Below are positions 16,948-24,876 of a stretch of 38,836 bases of DNA, piece after piece. The stretch spans positions 1-38,836 of the IMG/VR virus record IMGVR_UViG_3300015171_000013. The stretch is one strand, 5' to 3'. The stretch's first letter is position 1; each line of letters starts with the position of its first letter. Source of the DNA: a virus. The translations under genes and the position numbers were made by a program. The notes beneath the pieces were generated by a model. It had not been told where the DNA came from, made no database searches, and saw only the letters and a list, made by a program, of their open reading frames with translations.

Positions 16948-17667
16948 TTAGAGGTCCGCGTAAACCTTGAGCATCTTCAGGGTGACAGGGTTGGGGTTCG
17001 CCGCCGTCGAGGGGGTCACAGAAAGATTGAGGTACTGATTCACCGAATTGTCGATAGTAGCCGTCCATGTCGCGGTTGGTGGAGTCGTCGGCTCGATGGC
17101 GTTGAATTGCGAAGCGAAGCCGCTGCTGATGATGTAGCCCGAGCAAGAAAGCGTCGTGTTGTTGCTACCTTGGCCCGGCGTGTTCACGATCATGTCGAAG
17201 CACAAATCCCAGAGCGTCCCAGCAGTTACCCCCGAATTCGTCGTGATCGCGGCTGTGACGCCGACCACAGTTCCGGCCAGAGAAGAGGCACCGATGGTCG
17301 GATTGAGGCGAACGGTAAAAACATAGGTCGGCGTTCCTGTGGTGTTGAACACCCCTCTCGCTAACACGCGAAAGCCACGACCGAAGGTGTTAAACGAGTT
17401 TACGCCAGGAAACGTCGGCTGGAGGTTTAGCCCTGCGAGTAGTGTGGTTTCGACGTTGACGCTCTGGACCGTCGTGTAATCGGCCCGGTTCGAGTACATC
17501 AACTCGCCGTATCCCGTCGTGAAGCCGATCATCTCGGCATCGCGTTCCCGCCGAAGCTGCCGAGCCCGGCCCAGAGCCACGGCGTCGAGGTAATCCGTCG
17601 TCGTCGGGAATCGCGGCTCGTGAAGGAGCCGAGCACACGGCTTGAAGGTAGGCATCATACATCGCAT
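16948..17667 (-). CDS. beta-rich virion protein, probable adhesin or tail accessory
   Basis: 239 residues, ATG preceded by AGGAGTTTGAGCC. An N-terminal helical part (RARQLRRERDAEMIGF) leads into a beta sandwich (VQSVNVETTLLAGLNLQPTF ... RVLARGVFNTT ... VFTVRLNPTIG ... VTLKMLKVYADL). The C-terminal pattern recurs in phage virion surface proteins. It lies between the Gln/Gly-rich tail protein and the adhesin. The host-contact role is inferred from position. Confidence 0.55.
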   Translation of the reverse strand: MRCMMPTFKPCARLLHEPRFPTTTDYLDAVALGRARQLRRERDAEMIGFTTGYGELMYSNRADYTTVQSVNVETTLLAGLNLQPTFPGVNSFNTFGRGFRVLARGVFNTTGTPTYVFTVRLNPTIGASSLAGTVVGVTAAITTNSGVTAGTLWDLCFDMIVNTPGQGSNNTTLSCSGYIISSGFASQFNAIEPTTPPTATWTATIDNSVNQYLNLSVTPSTAANPNPVTLKMLKVYADL

Positions 17668-17678
17668 GGCTCAAACTC

Positions 17679-18719
17679 CTAGTATCCGCTGAAGCTGTAA
17701 TCTTCGGCCGTTCCGCCGCCCGTGTACTGGCTCAGATCGCCGTAGGAACCCCAGAGATTCGGGTTCGCTTGATCGCCACCCTCTCCCGTGCCTTGGTCGG
17801 CCCCTTGGGACGCTCCGAGGCCGGTGAACTGCCGAGGGTATTGTTCCGGGTTCGGTTGAGGCAACTGCGTGTAACCGCTTGCCAAGCCGCCTTGTGGATT
17901 GCCACCCTGAAGGCCCGGCGAGAAACCACCGTAAGACATCGACGTGTCCGGCAGCATCGGATGCGAGTAGAGGCCGAAGTTTCCGCCGCCTGATCCTACG
18001 CTGCCCGATCCCCTTGCACCGGCCCCGCCGCCAGAGACGCCGCCCACCCCGTAATGCTGAGTGCCGAGTTGCTGGGTCAATGCCCGGTCGGCCTGGGCTT
18101 GCTGCCACTGGCCTTGTTGCTGGTAGAGGCCGGTGTATTGAGCGGCATTCGGATAAGGGGCTTGAATCGAGTTCATCCAGCCGAGTTGCTGGTTGGCCTG
18201 GGCCGAGTTTTGCATGTTCGCTTGGTTGCCGTAGTTCAGCCCGGCGAGGCCGAGGTTCGACTGATAACCCGCGGTGAGTTGGGCCATCTGGTTTGCAAGG
18301 GCCGTCTGGGCCTTCGTCTGGTCGGCTGTCAAACCACGCTGGGCCGAGTCCATGACGGTCGTGTTACCGAGGCCGCGGTTAATCATCGAATTCTGCATCT
18401 GCCCTTGTTGTTGTGCGTAAACGTCTTGGATGTTCTGGGATTGTGAGGCCCCGATGCCCTGAATCGTCCCCATGACGTTGTTGTAAAGGCCGGTGTAGCC
18501 GCCCTGGAGGGCTTGCTGGGCGTTGACTTGGTTGCCGAGCGTTTGCTGGTATCCTTGCAAGATGTTGCCGTATTGGGCCTCGTTCATCGCCAAGGCGTTC
18601 TGGTAGCCCTGACCGTATTGCTGCGCGAGGCCGTTCAACCCGCCCTGCGCTCCGGCCAAGGGGTTGCCGCCCTGGCCGAAGGGAATTTGTCCGCCGATTA
18701 GGTATGGGTCTGTGGCCAT
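17679..18719 (-). CDS. Gln/Gly-rich tail-associated protein
   Basis: 346 residues. The first 200 residues are Gln-, Tyr- and Asn-rich helices (GLNGLAQQYGQGYQNAL, GILQGYQQTLGNQVNAQQ-like). Residues 200-290 are Gly/Ser-rich, and the tail is Pro/Gln-rich. This type of Gln-rich helical protein occurs beside the propeller protein in short-tailed phages and is often virion-associated. It starts four bases after the propeller gene ends. Precise function unknown. Confidence 0.6.
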   Translation of the reverse strand: MATDPYLIGGQIPFGQGGNPLAGAQGGLNGLAQQYGQGYQNALAMNEAQYGNILQGYQQTLGNQVNAQQALQGGYTGLYNNVMGTIQGIGASQSQNIQDVYAQQQGQMQNSMINRGLGNTTVMDSAQRGLTADQTKAQTALANQMAQLTAGYQSNLGLAGLNYGNQANMQNSAQANQQLGWMNSIQAPYPNAAQYTGLYQQQGQWQQAQADRALTQQLGTQHYGVGGVSGGGAGARGSGSVGSGGGNFGLYSHPMLPDTSMSYGGFSPGLQGGNPQGGLASGYTQLPQPNPEQYPRQFTGLGASQGADQGTGEGGDQANPNLWGSYGDLSQYTGGGTAEDYSFSGY

Positions 18720-18722
18720 CGC

Positions 18723-20333
18723 TTACACCTTGGCTCGCCGTCGAGGCTTTCCAGATGTTTGTACTCTACTTCGGATTGTTTCTAAAGTCCACGGGTTCGA
18801 AGAGGTGATTCGGACGTACAAAGCATGGCCAGACCGGCGGATCGGGTAATTGAAGTTGCGGCTGGCGTTTAGCGTCCACGTCGCTACGGCCGTGGAGACC
18901 GCTGCGGCCTCGGCGGTCGGCCCGACGTAAACCCCGACTGTCACGCTGCCGCTTGTCTCGCCGAGGACGGCCTGAAGATCTTTGAACATAACGTCGTCAA
19001 GGTCTGGCGTAAGGATAGGACCGATCCAGACTTCCGAGTTGATCGCGGTGCCGTCGTCCGTGGTGGCTGTCGGATCAATCGAACGAACGTAGCCGTCCCA
19101 TCCCCCCACCAGCGTAACTCGATCCCCGGCGAGATTTCCGTCGAACACACAACCGCAGAGGGGGTTATGGTTGTTGTTGGCAAACTCATCTTCCCACCAT
19201 GCTTGTGATTGGGTTTCGTAGAAGAAGTGCGTTGTGGCCGCTGGGGCCGCAAGAGGCGTGATGAACACATGGACGCCCTGGAACCGATCGCTCCAGAAGA
19301 GGCGGATTCCGTTCAGGCCCGTGTCGATGTTCAAGATCGAGGACTCGATAGGGCCGCTGATTCGCTGGGGTTGCTGGCCGGGGACGAGCGTGTAAATCCC
19401 CATCCGGTTCGAGACGAAGTAGATGTTGCCGAGCGGATCTTGGCACCACGGAGCGCCCCACGCCATTCCCATGGACTTGCTCACCAGATCGAGCCGACCA
19501 CCATCCGCCGGATCACCAGCGAACATCCAGATTTCATGATCGCAGCCGACAATCGCCACGTCGTCCGAGAAGGGGATGAACGTGTTAATCACGTCGCCGA
19601 GCAGTCCCATCGGCGCGTTGTTGCCCGCGATGGCTTGCGAAGAAGTCTGGGAGGTCGGCGAGTAATTAAAGTTGGTCGGATCGCCAATGGCCGACATGAA
19701 CCAGTTCTGTGGATCGAGCAAAAGGCCGAACAACACCGTGCGGCCACGCCACGTCGCGATACCGCGCGGCGTGTTCCCAGATGAGTCAACCGGAAGAGTC
19801 CCAGAAGAAGCCACCCACTTCGAAGCGGTTCCCGTCGAGGGGTTGAAGTAGACCCAGTTCGTCCCATCCGCGAAATAAACGAGTTGATTATTGACCGCTT
19901 GTTGGAGGAGGCCGGTGAAATTAAGGGGAGGGGTACCCACCCCCGCCGCCGAGGAGGCTTGTGTCCACGAAGTCGCCCCTGCCGGAGCGTAATAAATGTT
20001 CCCTTGCGAGACGCCGACAAGAGTAACAACGCGGCCTGAGTTGGATTGTTGCACGGTTGTCCCCTTGTCTGAAACCACCACGCCGAGGTCTTGAACGATC
20101 CACCCAGAGACCAGCGGCGTTGAGATGTATCGCTTGAGGCCACACCGAGTCCCGCCACGGTTGCGAAGCGTCGAAGGCTCGTAACCCCGCATGTTCATCG
20201 CGAATGCCGTCGTTCGCGCGTAGCGGCCACCCGCGACAGGCCGATTCGGTTGCCGATCCCAGGCAGCGGATTGATCGATTCCGGCTGCGGGAAAGTGCAT
20301 GTCGATGAATGATTCGGGGTTCGGTGGCGGCAT
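18723..20333 (-). CDS. tail protein with beta-propeller-like repeats
   Basis: 536 residues. The N-terminal signature (RGYEPSTLRNRGGTRCGLKRY, residues 50-70) is seen in podoviral tail proteins of the P22 gp10/T7 tubular-B type. The middle is a run of blade-like strands (VVSDKGTTV, VVTLVGVSQGNIYYAPAG, QLVYFADGTNWVYFN, DVAIVGCDHEIWMFAGD, GNIYFVSNRMGIYTL, RVTLVGGWDGYVRSID). The C-terminus is beta-rich. It likely closes the tail hub or nozzle. A shorter gene just upstream shares its N-terminus. The function is inferred from architecture. Confidence 0.65.
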   Translation of the reverse strand: MPPPNPESFIDMHFPAAGIDQSAAWDRQPNRPVAGGRYARTTAFAMNMRGYEPSTLRNRGGTRCGLKRYISTPLVSGWIVQDLGVVVSDKGTTVQQSNSGRVVTLVGVSQGNIYYAPAGATSWTQASSAAGVGTPPLNFTGLLQQAVNNQLVYFADGTNWVYFNPSTGTASKWVASSGTLPVDSSGNTPRGIATWRGRTVLFGLLLDPQNWFMSAIGDPTNFNYSPTSQTSSQAIAGNNAPMGLLGDVINTFIPFSDDVAIVGCDHEIWMFAGDPADGGRLDLVSKSMGMAWGAPWCQDPLGNIYFVSNRMGIYTLVPGQQPQRISGPIESSILNIDTGLNGIRLFWSDRFQGVHVFITPLAAPAATTHFFYETQSQAWWEDEFANNNHNPLCGCVFDGNLAGDRVTLVGGWDGYVRSIDPTATTDDGTAINSEVWIGPILTPDLDDVMFKDLQAVLGETSGSVTVGVYVGPTAEAAAVSTAVATWTLNASRNFNYPIRRSGHALYVRITSSNPWTLETIRSRVQTSGKPRRRAKV

Positions 20334-20336
20334 TGG

Positions 20337-20603
20337 TTATCTCACAGGCAGGAGAGACGGCCGAACATGAACGGGAACGCCAGCATTTTTCTCTCGCTCC
20401 TGAGCTAGCTCACTTTCGAGTCTATCAATCGTGGTTCTCAGTAAATCCATTTCCGCGATCATGGCTAAGCCGCCGTCCGTGTCAGTAACCCTTGAATAAA
20501 GAAGGTGCCAAGGATGACCGGGATGGTCTAGCGGCAACGTCCGTCCGGCTTGGTTCTTAACGGCCTCTTCAAACGCGGCCCGGAGAAAGCAATCGTCGGC
20601 CAT
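20337..20603 (-). CDS. hypothetical small protein
   Basis: 88 residues from the ATG at 20603. The frame is open upstream, but the region before it is covered by the neighbouring gene. The N-terminus is Cys/Phe-containing (ADDCFLRAAFEEAVKNQAG), and there is a helical Glu/Arg segment (TTIDRLESELAQEREK), possibly a short coiled coil. It sits between two paralogous tail genes. No family recognised. Confidence 0.55.
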   Translation of the reverse strand: MADDCFLRAAFEEAVKNQAGRTLPLDHPGHPWHLLYSRVTDTDGGLAMIAEMDLLRTTIDRLESELAQEREKNAGVPVHVRPSLLPVR

Positions 20604-20610
20604 ATTATCC

Positions 20611-21555
20611 TCACGGTGCAAAACGAAGGTTGCTCGTGATCGTTTTGGGGTCTGGGACTGCCCGGTTGTCGTAAAGCTGGTAAGTGTTGCCGATGATCGG
20701 AGGAGGCGGCGGCGTCGAGTACGGTGGGTTCGCATCGAGCAGAACCGTATGGGGCGGTGACGAGTTCGTGAAGCCGCTCGATCCGTCTGAGCCGTGATAG
20801 CTCGGAATCACCACGCAGACCGTCCCTGAATCGAACGACTGGATGACGCCGGTGTATGTGTAAGTCAGCGAACCCGTGTACGAAACCGGGACAACGTTCG
20901 ACCGGCCAGTGATCGGCCTCACCGTCAAGATGGCCGAACCGAGCGAGTCGGCTTCATACGAAACCGTTTCGTTGAAGGTATCCGACACGGTAAACACCGC
21001 TTGTCCCGTCAGGAAGTCCGTCGTCACAATCGTTTGGTCGCCGACCTTGCCCGAGGGTGTTGTCACCAACCGCACGTCGATGCTGCCCTGAGTAACGCCA
21101 CCTTTCGTCACTGTGGCCGTCAAAGTAACCGGAGTGCCGTCGTTCGGAGCCGAGCCAGAAGAGGCGACCAGCACCACTTTGTACGCCTTCTTGGTTGCGC
21201 CACCGGCACCGGACATTGCGGCCGAGCCTCCCTGCCTCACCAGTTCGCCGCCTCGGCCTCCGTCGCTTGGGTCGATGATGCCGGTGGAATCGACGGCAGG
21301 AAGGTAAAGAGCGTTCGGATCGGTCCAGGCCACGATGCCGAGGCTCTGGAAGGCCGTAGAGCCACTTGGGAGTTGCGGGAGGTATTTCGACAGGCCCGGC
21401 CGAGAGCCGCCCCTGAGACGCAACTGGACGGGTTCGTTGCCCCGCACGTTGAGGCCGAGGATCGTGGTAAGAGGCGGCTGCTGATCGAAAGCCGTGGAAA
21501 GGTTAGTCCCGGCGATGGGAAAGCGGAGTTCGAGCATCTTTTCGGGATCGGCCAT
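20611..21555 (-). CDS. tail-like protein: shared propeller-gene N-terminus plus Ig-like domain
   Basis: 314 residues from the ATG at 21555. Residues 1-60 (MLELRFPIAGTN...NVRGNEPVQLRLRGGSRPGL) align by eye with the N-terminus of the propeller gene 18723-20333. The propeller is absent. About residues 125-220 form a bacterial Ig-like (Big/invasin type) domain (VTLTATVTKGGVTQGSIDVR ... GQAVFTVSDTFNETVSYEAD). The C-terminal part is beta-rich and Pro-rich. It may be a diverged or rearranged copy that adds a surface-binding domain. The start is uncertain; bases further upstream would add an unlikely basic extension. Confidence 0.6.
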   Translation of the reverse strand: MADPEKMLELRFPIAGTNLSTAFDQQPPLTTILGLNVRGNEPVQLRLRGGSRPGLSKYLPQLPSGSTAFQSLGIVAWTDPNALYLPAVDSTGIIDPSDGGRGGELVRQGGSAAMSGAGGATKKAYKVVLVASSGSAPNDGTPVTLTATVTKGGVTQGSIDVRLVTTPSGKVGDQTIVTTDFLTGQAVFTVSDTFNETVSYEADSLGSAILTVRPITGRSNVVPVSYTGSLTYTYTGVIQSFDSGTVCVVIPSYHGSDGSSGFTNSSPPHTVLLDANPPYSTPPPPPIIGNTYQLYDNRAVPDPKTITSNLRFAP

Positions 21556-21574
21556 GCAGAAATGATAGCAAACT

Positions 21575-21607
21575 CCCCCAGGCCGGTCTCGTACTCCGAC
21601 CTGGGGG
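21575..21607 (-). other. stable hairpin between tail-like genes
   Basis: Stem of twelve positions with one mismatch (CCCCCAGG-CGG against CCG-CCTGGGGG) and a nine-base loop. On the minus strand it is followed by GAGTTTGC, a poor U-tract, so it may be a weak terminator or an mRNA-stabilising hairpin. It lies 20 bases before the start at 21555. Confidence 0.5.
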
Positions 21608-21640
21608 CTATAGCGCCGACGACGAGTGGTGCGCTCGCCT

Positions 21641-22819
21641 TTAGCAACCGCAGGGCTTGTCGGGGCCGACATCCACGCCGGCCGGTGGCTTGTTCACGAT
21701 CGAGCAGACGGTCGTAATCCAAACCATCCACTGTGGCGGAATCGGCAGGCCCGGAGCGATCTTACAGAACGCTTGTAACCCCTTCATGAGCCGAGCCAGC
21801 AGCTTGGCCCAGTCGATCGCGTTCATCGTTCCTTTCTGGAGAACGCCAGCCAGCAGGGCCTCGGCAGTCGTCAGGGCCGCAATGTCCTCGGCGGTCATTC
21901 CACCGGCACTGATGGAATACGTTCCCGCTGGAAGTGCAGTCGCGAGCGTGAGGACGTTACCGCCAGGAGGAGGGGGAGGAGGGGGAGGAGGCGGGGGTGG
22001 GGGATTGCCACCTTGGGGATACGGCGGGTTTGGAGCGTTGAACGGATTGTCGTTCTGGAAGCCGCCTGGGCCGCCTACCGCTGCGACTGCGGCCTTGAAG
22101 TCCGCAAAGGCTTGGGAATGCGGCTTGCCCGTCAGGGCCGCGTAATTCGACGCCAGGGTGCCGTCAGGCTCACCAGCCTGAACGATCTTATCCACCGTGT
22201 AGCCCTGTTTCACCATCCACCAGCAGTAGAGCAACGCACAGCCTGTCGAGGGATAGTCTTGATCCGAACCCTGATCGCGAGAAATCCAGTCGGCCCCATC
22301 CCAGCTTGGGCCGGCCGCGTAATCGACCATCGAGCCCGTTGCGCCGCCGGTCACAACCTCCGCGAGAAAGCGAGAGAGCCCTTCCCCACCCGAGCCGCCG
22401 CAGTTCCAGCCCTTCCCTTGAAGGCCCATGTAGCTTTCGACCACTTCGGCTTGAACGAGACCGAACGTGGTTTCGCCGGAGCTTAAAGACTCGTACCAGT
22501 CGCCACCGTTCTGGAAGTCGCAGCCGTAGTGATAGGCCCCGCCAAAGTCAGGAGCCACGATGATGTTGCCGCCTTGGCCCTTCACCCCGAACACAAAGTC
22601 GTTGTAGGCCATCAAGTCGTCGATCTTCGAGAGGATGTCCTTCGCCGCGGCGAGGCCGCTTGCGCCCGTGGCCGGATCGTAGTACACCGTGACGGGCTTT
22701 CCGTCGCTCCCGGTCCACTTCGAGGCCCCGACCAGACTGGTGGGGTAATCGAAGCCGTTTGCGTGTTTGATCAGATTCGGGGTGGCGATTGGAGCCCCCT
22801 TCTTCATCAGCACTCTCAT
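21641..22819 (-). CDS. gluzincin-like (peptidase-fold) protein lacking zinc ligands, poly-Pro linker
   Basis: 392 residues from the ATG at 22819, chosen because GAGG sits eight bases upstream; an earlier in-frame start would add 13 residues. Residues 18-250 resemble a metallopeptidase-type fold: QAEVVESYM (123-131) where HExxH is expected, GEGLSR (145-150) where the third ligand helix (NEGL-like) lies, and GCALLYCWWMVKQGYTVDKI (193-212) like the helix after it. Both expected His are absent, so an active zinc protease is unlikely. A 13-Pro run (273-285) joins a helical C-terminus ending CGC. It may bind peptide or peptidoglycan. The fold assignment is tentative. Confidence 0.55.
   Translation of the reverse strand: MRVLMKKGAPIATPNLIKHANGFDYPTSLVGASKWTGSDGKPVTVYYDPATGASGLAAAKDILSKIDDLMAYNDFVFGVKGQGGNIIVAPDFGGAYHYGCDFQNGGDWYESLSSGETTFGLVQAEVVESYMGLQGKGWNCGGSGGEGLSRFLAEVVTGGATGSMVDYAAGPSWDGADWISRDQGSDQDYPSTGCALLYCWWMVKQGYTVDKIVQAGEPDGTLASNYAALTGKPHSQAFADFKAAVAAVGGPGGFQNDNPFNAPNPPYPQGGNPPPPPPPPPPPPPGGNVLTLATALPAGTYSISAGGMTAEDIAALTTAEALLAGVLQKGTMNAIDWAKLLARLMKGLQAFCKIAPGLPIPPQWMVWITTVCSIVNKPPAGVDVGPDKPCGC
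21965..22003 (-). repeat. poly-proline codon run / G-rich tract
   Basis: Thirteen consecutive Pro codons on the minus strand, giving a 39-base G-rich tract on the plus strand with several runs of three or more G. This could fold as a G-quadruplex in plus-strand DNA and could also stall ribosomes unless EF-P helps. It lies in the linker of the peptidase-like gene. Copy-number slippage between isolates is plausible. Confidence 0.8.
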
Positions 22820-22844
22820 TGGTAATCCTCGGCAGGAAAACGAA

Positions 22845-22867
22845 CACGGCCCCGACATGGGGCCGTG
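22845..22867 (-). terminator. rho-independent terminator
   Basis: Perfect nine-base-pair stem (CACGGCCCC / GGGGCCGTG) with a five-base loop. On the minus strand it is followed by TTCGTTTTCC. It lies 31 bases after the stop of the Cys-periodic membrane gene and 26 bases before the ATG at 22819, so it separates those two genes. Confidence 0.7.
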
Positions 22868-22897
22868 CTTTTAGATTACGAACCGGATCGCACGATA

Positions 22898-23485
22898 CTA
22901 CTGACAACCAGCACTTGCCCCACGTCTACGGCCACCGAATATTCGGCTCAGAATCGGAAATCGCTGAGCCCCCGATGCCGACGCACCGTTCGCACATGCC
23001 GAGGCCGAGTCCGCTGATGCGCAAGCAGGCGCCGTGTTAGCTCCCATACAGGCCGAGGCGGTATTTGCCCCCATGCAGGCCGATGCCGAGTTCGCCGAAC
23101 AACCGGACGCGACGACGTAATAAACACTTTTTGGCGGCTCCTGGGCCGGTGGAATCGCCACGGTGCCGACACCAGCAGGGAGCGGCTGCGCGGAGATGTA
23201 CTTCGTGACGAGGCCCTTGAACTCAGCGAATTGAGACTTCATGTCGGCCATGTCCGCCTTCAGTCCCGCCATATCGCCCTGCAACGCGGTAATAGCGTCA
23301 GCGTCGGCCTCGTTGATTTCCGCCGAATTCGCGGTGACGAAGGGAAGGGGCTCGATCTTCGTGACGTTGAACTTCGCGTCCGGTTTGCTGCTGGCTCGGC
23401 TCGAAGCGGTGTACCACACGAGGCCGATTATCAGCATCACACAGATGACTTCCAAGCCGAACGCACGAAACGCTTTCTTCAACAT
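22898..23485 (-). CDS. single-pass membrane protein with Cys-periodic repeat tail
   Basis: 195 residues, ATG preceded by GGAGTTTTCC. One N-terminal transmembrane segment (about residues 9-27, LEVICVMLIIGLVWY) is followed by a coiled-coil-like stretch (55-100, LQGDMAGLKADMADMKSQF). The C-terminal tail has Cys at 129, 137, 146, 155 and 164 in a nine-residue repeat (ASACMGANT twice, then APACASADS and ASACANGAS), ending in a basic patch (GGRRR). The topology (inner-membrane anchor, extracytoplasmic coil) would suit an inner spanin-like or envelope protein. The Cys tail could cross-link. Lysis function is only a possibility. Confidence 0.6.
   Translation of the reverse strand: MLKKAFRAFGLEVICVMLIIGLVWYTASSRASSKPDAKFNVTKIEPLPFVTANSAEINEADADAITALQGDMAGLKADMADMKSQFAEFKGLVTKYISAQPLPAGVGTVAIPPAQEPPKSVYYVVASGCSANSASACMGANTASACMGANTAPACASADSASACANGASASGAQRFPILSRIFGGRRRGASAGCQ
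22979..23086 (-). repeat. 27-bp degenerate tandem repeat (9-residue Cys unit)
   Basis: Four units of 27 bases coding for nine-residue blocks with a Cys in the fourth position of each (residues 134-169). The first two units encode identical peptides; the last two have diverged. The repeat is confined to the C-terminal tail of one gene. Confidence 0.75.
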
Positions 23486-23543
23486 GGAAAACTCCTTTGG
23501 AGGAACGGCACATAACTGTCAGCACCGAACAGTCTAACACCAA

Positions 23544-23912
23544 TCAAGACGGTGGCAAGGGCGGTTCGCGAACCGGAGCACCGATCTGGGCCACCGCTAC
23601 GGCCTTCAGTACCTCTTGCTGGTCAATCGGAATTTTGCTGCTTTCACCAAGCGTCTTGGCGGTGAAGGCGACCCCGGCTTGATGGCCTTCGATGTAAGCC
23701 CTGGCTTTTGCCTCGATCAGCATTTGGTCCATGCGGCCATTGACGAGGCTTTTCATTTCGGCCGCCGCATCCACGGCTTTGAGCGAGCTTGCGTCAGCCT
23801 TGTCGGCCTTGCTCTTTAGCCACCACAGCATAACCGCAGCGAAGGTCGCGAACGCACTTCCGCCTGTGGCAATGAGCGACAGCAAAACAACTTTCCAATC
23901 TTCACTCGACAT
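23544..23912 (-). CDS. small membrane protein, holin-like candidate
   Basis: 122 residues from the ATG at 23912, chosen because GGAGG lies five bases upstream. One long hydrophobic segment (about residues 7-32, VVLLSLIATGGSAFATFAAVMLWWL) is followed by KSKADKAD and a soluble helical tail rich in Ala, Glu and Gln. It has no signal-peptidase site. Small membrane proteins in the late block are often holins or their antagonists. No named holin family is recognised. It sits between two other membrane genes in a group bounded by terminators at 25233 and 22845. Confidence 0.55.
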   Translation of the reverse strand: MSSEDWKVVLLSLIATGGSAFATFAAVMLWWLKSKADKADASSLKAVDAAAEMKSLVNGRMDQMLIEAKARAYIEGHQAGVAFTAKTLGESSKIPIDQQEVLKAVAVAQIGAPVREPPLPPS

Positions 23913-23935
23913 AGAAACCTCCATAGTTCCACGGA

Positions 23936-24868
23936 TCAAACACCGCCAGCCCCCGACCCAATATTACCGCCGCCCTGTCCGCCACCACCAGTACCGCCAG
24001 CGGCTCCAGAGGCCCCGCCACGAGCCCCGCCCGTGTTGTTGCCATCGTTGTCTCCAGCCGTCCCAGGAACCGAATTGATTACCGGGACGCGATTCGGAAC
24101 CCAGTCAACAGGAGGGATTGGAGGCGGGGTGGGGCCGCCGAGCCCAGGCGGGTAGGGCAGTATCGACGGCGGCGGCGACGGCGACGGCGGTGTCTGGTTC
24201 GGGAGAGAGCCGCCGCCCCAGCCGGTTGGCGGAAATGGAGGTGGTACGTACGGAAACGTCAACAGTTGAGTATCAGTTTCGTTTGGGCCTGGGTTTCTGA
24301 TGCCGTAGACAATAGCCGCGCCTACGCCCACCACCACAACCACGATGACGACGGGAACGATAATCTCGCCGATAATACCAACAACCGCCGGAGTCACAAT
24401 AACAACAATCGGCCACGAATCACCCAAGTCCCAATCCACCGGGACCGAGCCGAGGCCATTGGGTCCAAACAGATCAGTGATGTCAAATCCACTCCCCCAA
24501 TCTATTCCACCGCCATCCCAGCCAGTCGGGTAGCTATTTGGTGGTGGTGTCGAAGGCGGATTCTGGAAAACAGGAGGATCGATGTCCCAGATGTCCCACG
24601 GATCAGGAAGATTGCCCCAACCGCCGCTCGGTGGCCACGGCAGGCCGTCTGGGTATCCATCCGGACGCGGACCAGGATCGATGACCCCGACGTTTCCAGG
24701 AAGCTTGAATGAGCCACCGCTGCCGCCAATAGCCGATGGCCTTTGAAAGCCAGTAACAGGGAGAGCGCCGCCAGATCCACTTCCGCCGGTGCTTCCCGGG
24801 TTTGTCGGTGGCAAACCAGAGCCCGATCCTGAGCCCGTTCCTGATCCTGGCGGCAGCGGGTCTGGCAT
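23936..24868 (-). CDS. Gly/Pro-rich membrane protein
   Basis: 310 residues. 1-150 are Gly-, Ser-, Pro- and Trp-rich. 152-189 is a long hydrophobic region (PIVVIVTPAVVGIIGEIIVP then VVIVVVVVGVGAAIVYGI), long enough for one long or two tightly paired membrane helices. 190-310 is Pro-rich then a Gly-rich tail (GGTGGGGQGGG). Both flanks look disordered. No family recognised. Its position beside two other membrane proteins suggests an envelope-related job (lysis, exclusion or virion release), which is inference. Confidence 0.55.
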   Translation of the reverse strand: MPDPLPPGSGTGSGSGSGLPPTNPGSTGGSGSGGALPVTGFQRPSAIGGSGGSFKLPGNVGVIDPGPRPDGYPDGLPWPPSGGWGNLPDPWDIWDIDPPVFQNPPSTPPPNSYPTGWDGGGIDWGSGFDITDLFGPNGLGSVPVDWDLGDSWPIVVIVTPAVVGIIGEIIVPVVIVVVVVGVGAAIVYGIRNPGPNETDTQLLTFPYVPPPFPPTGWGGGSLPNQTPPSPSPPPSILPYPPGLGGPTPPPIPPVDWVPNRVPVINSVPGTAGDNDGNNTGGARGGASGAAGGTGGGGQGGGNIGSGAGGV

Positions 24869-24876
24869 GGCTTATC

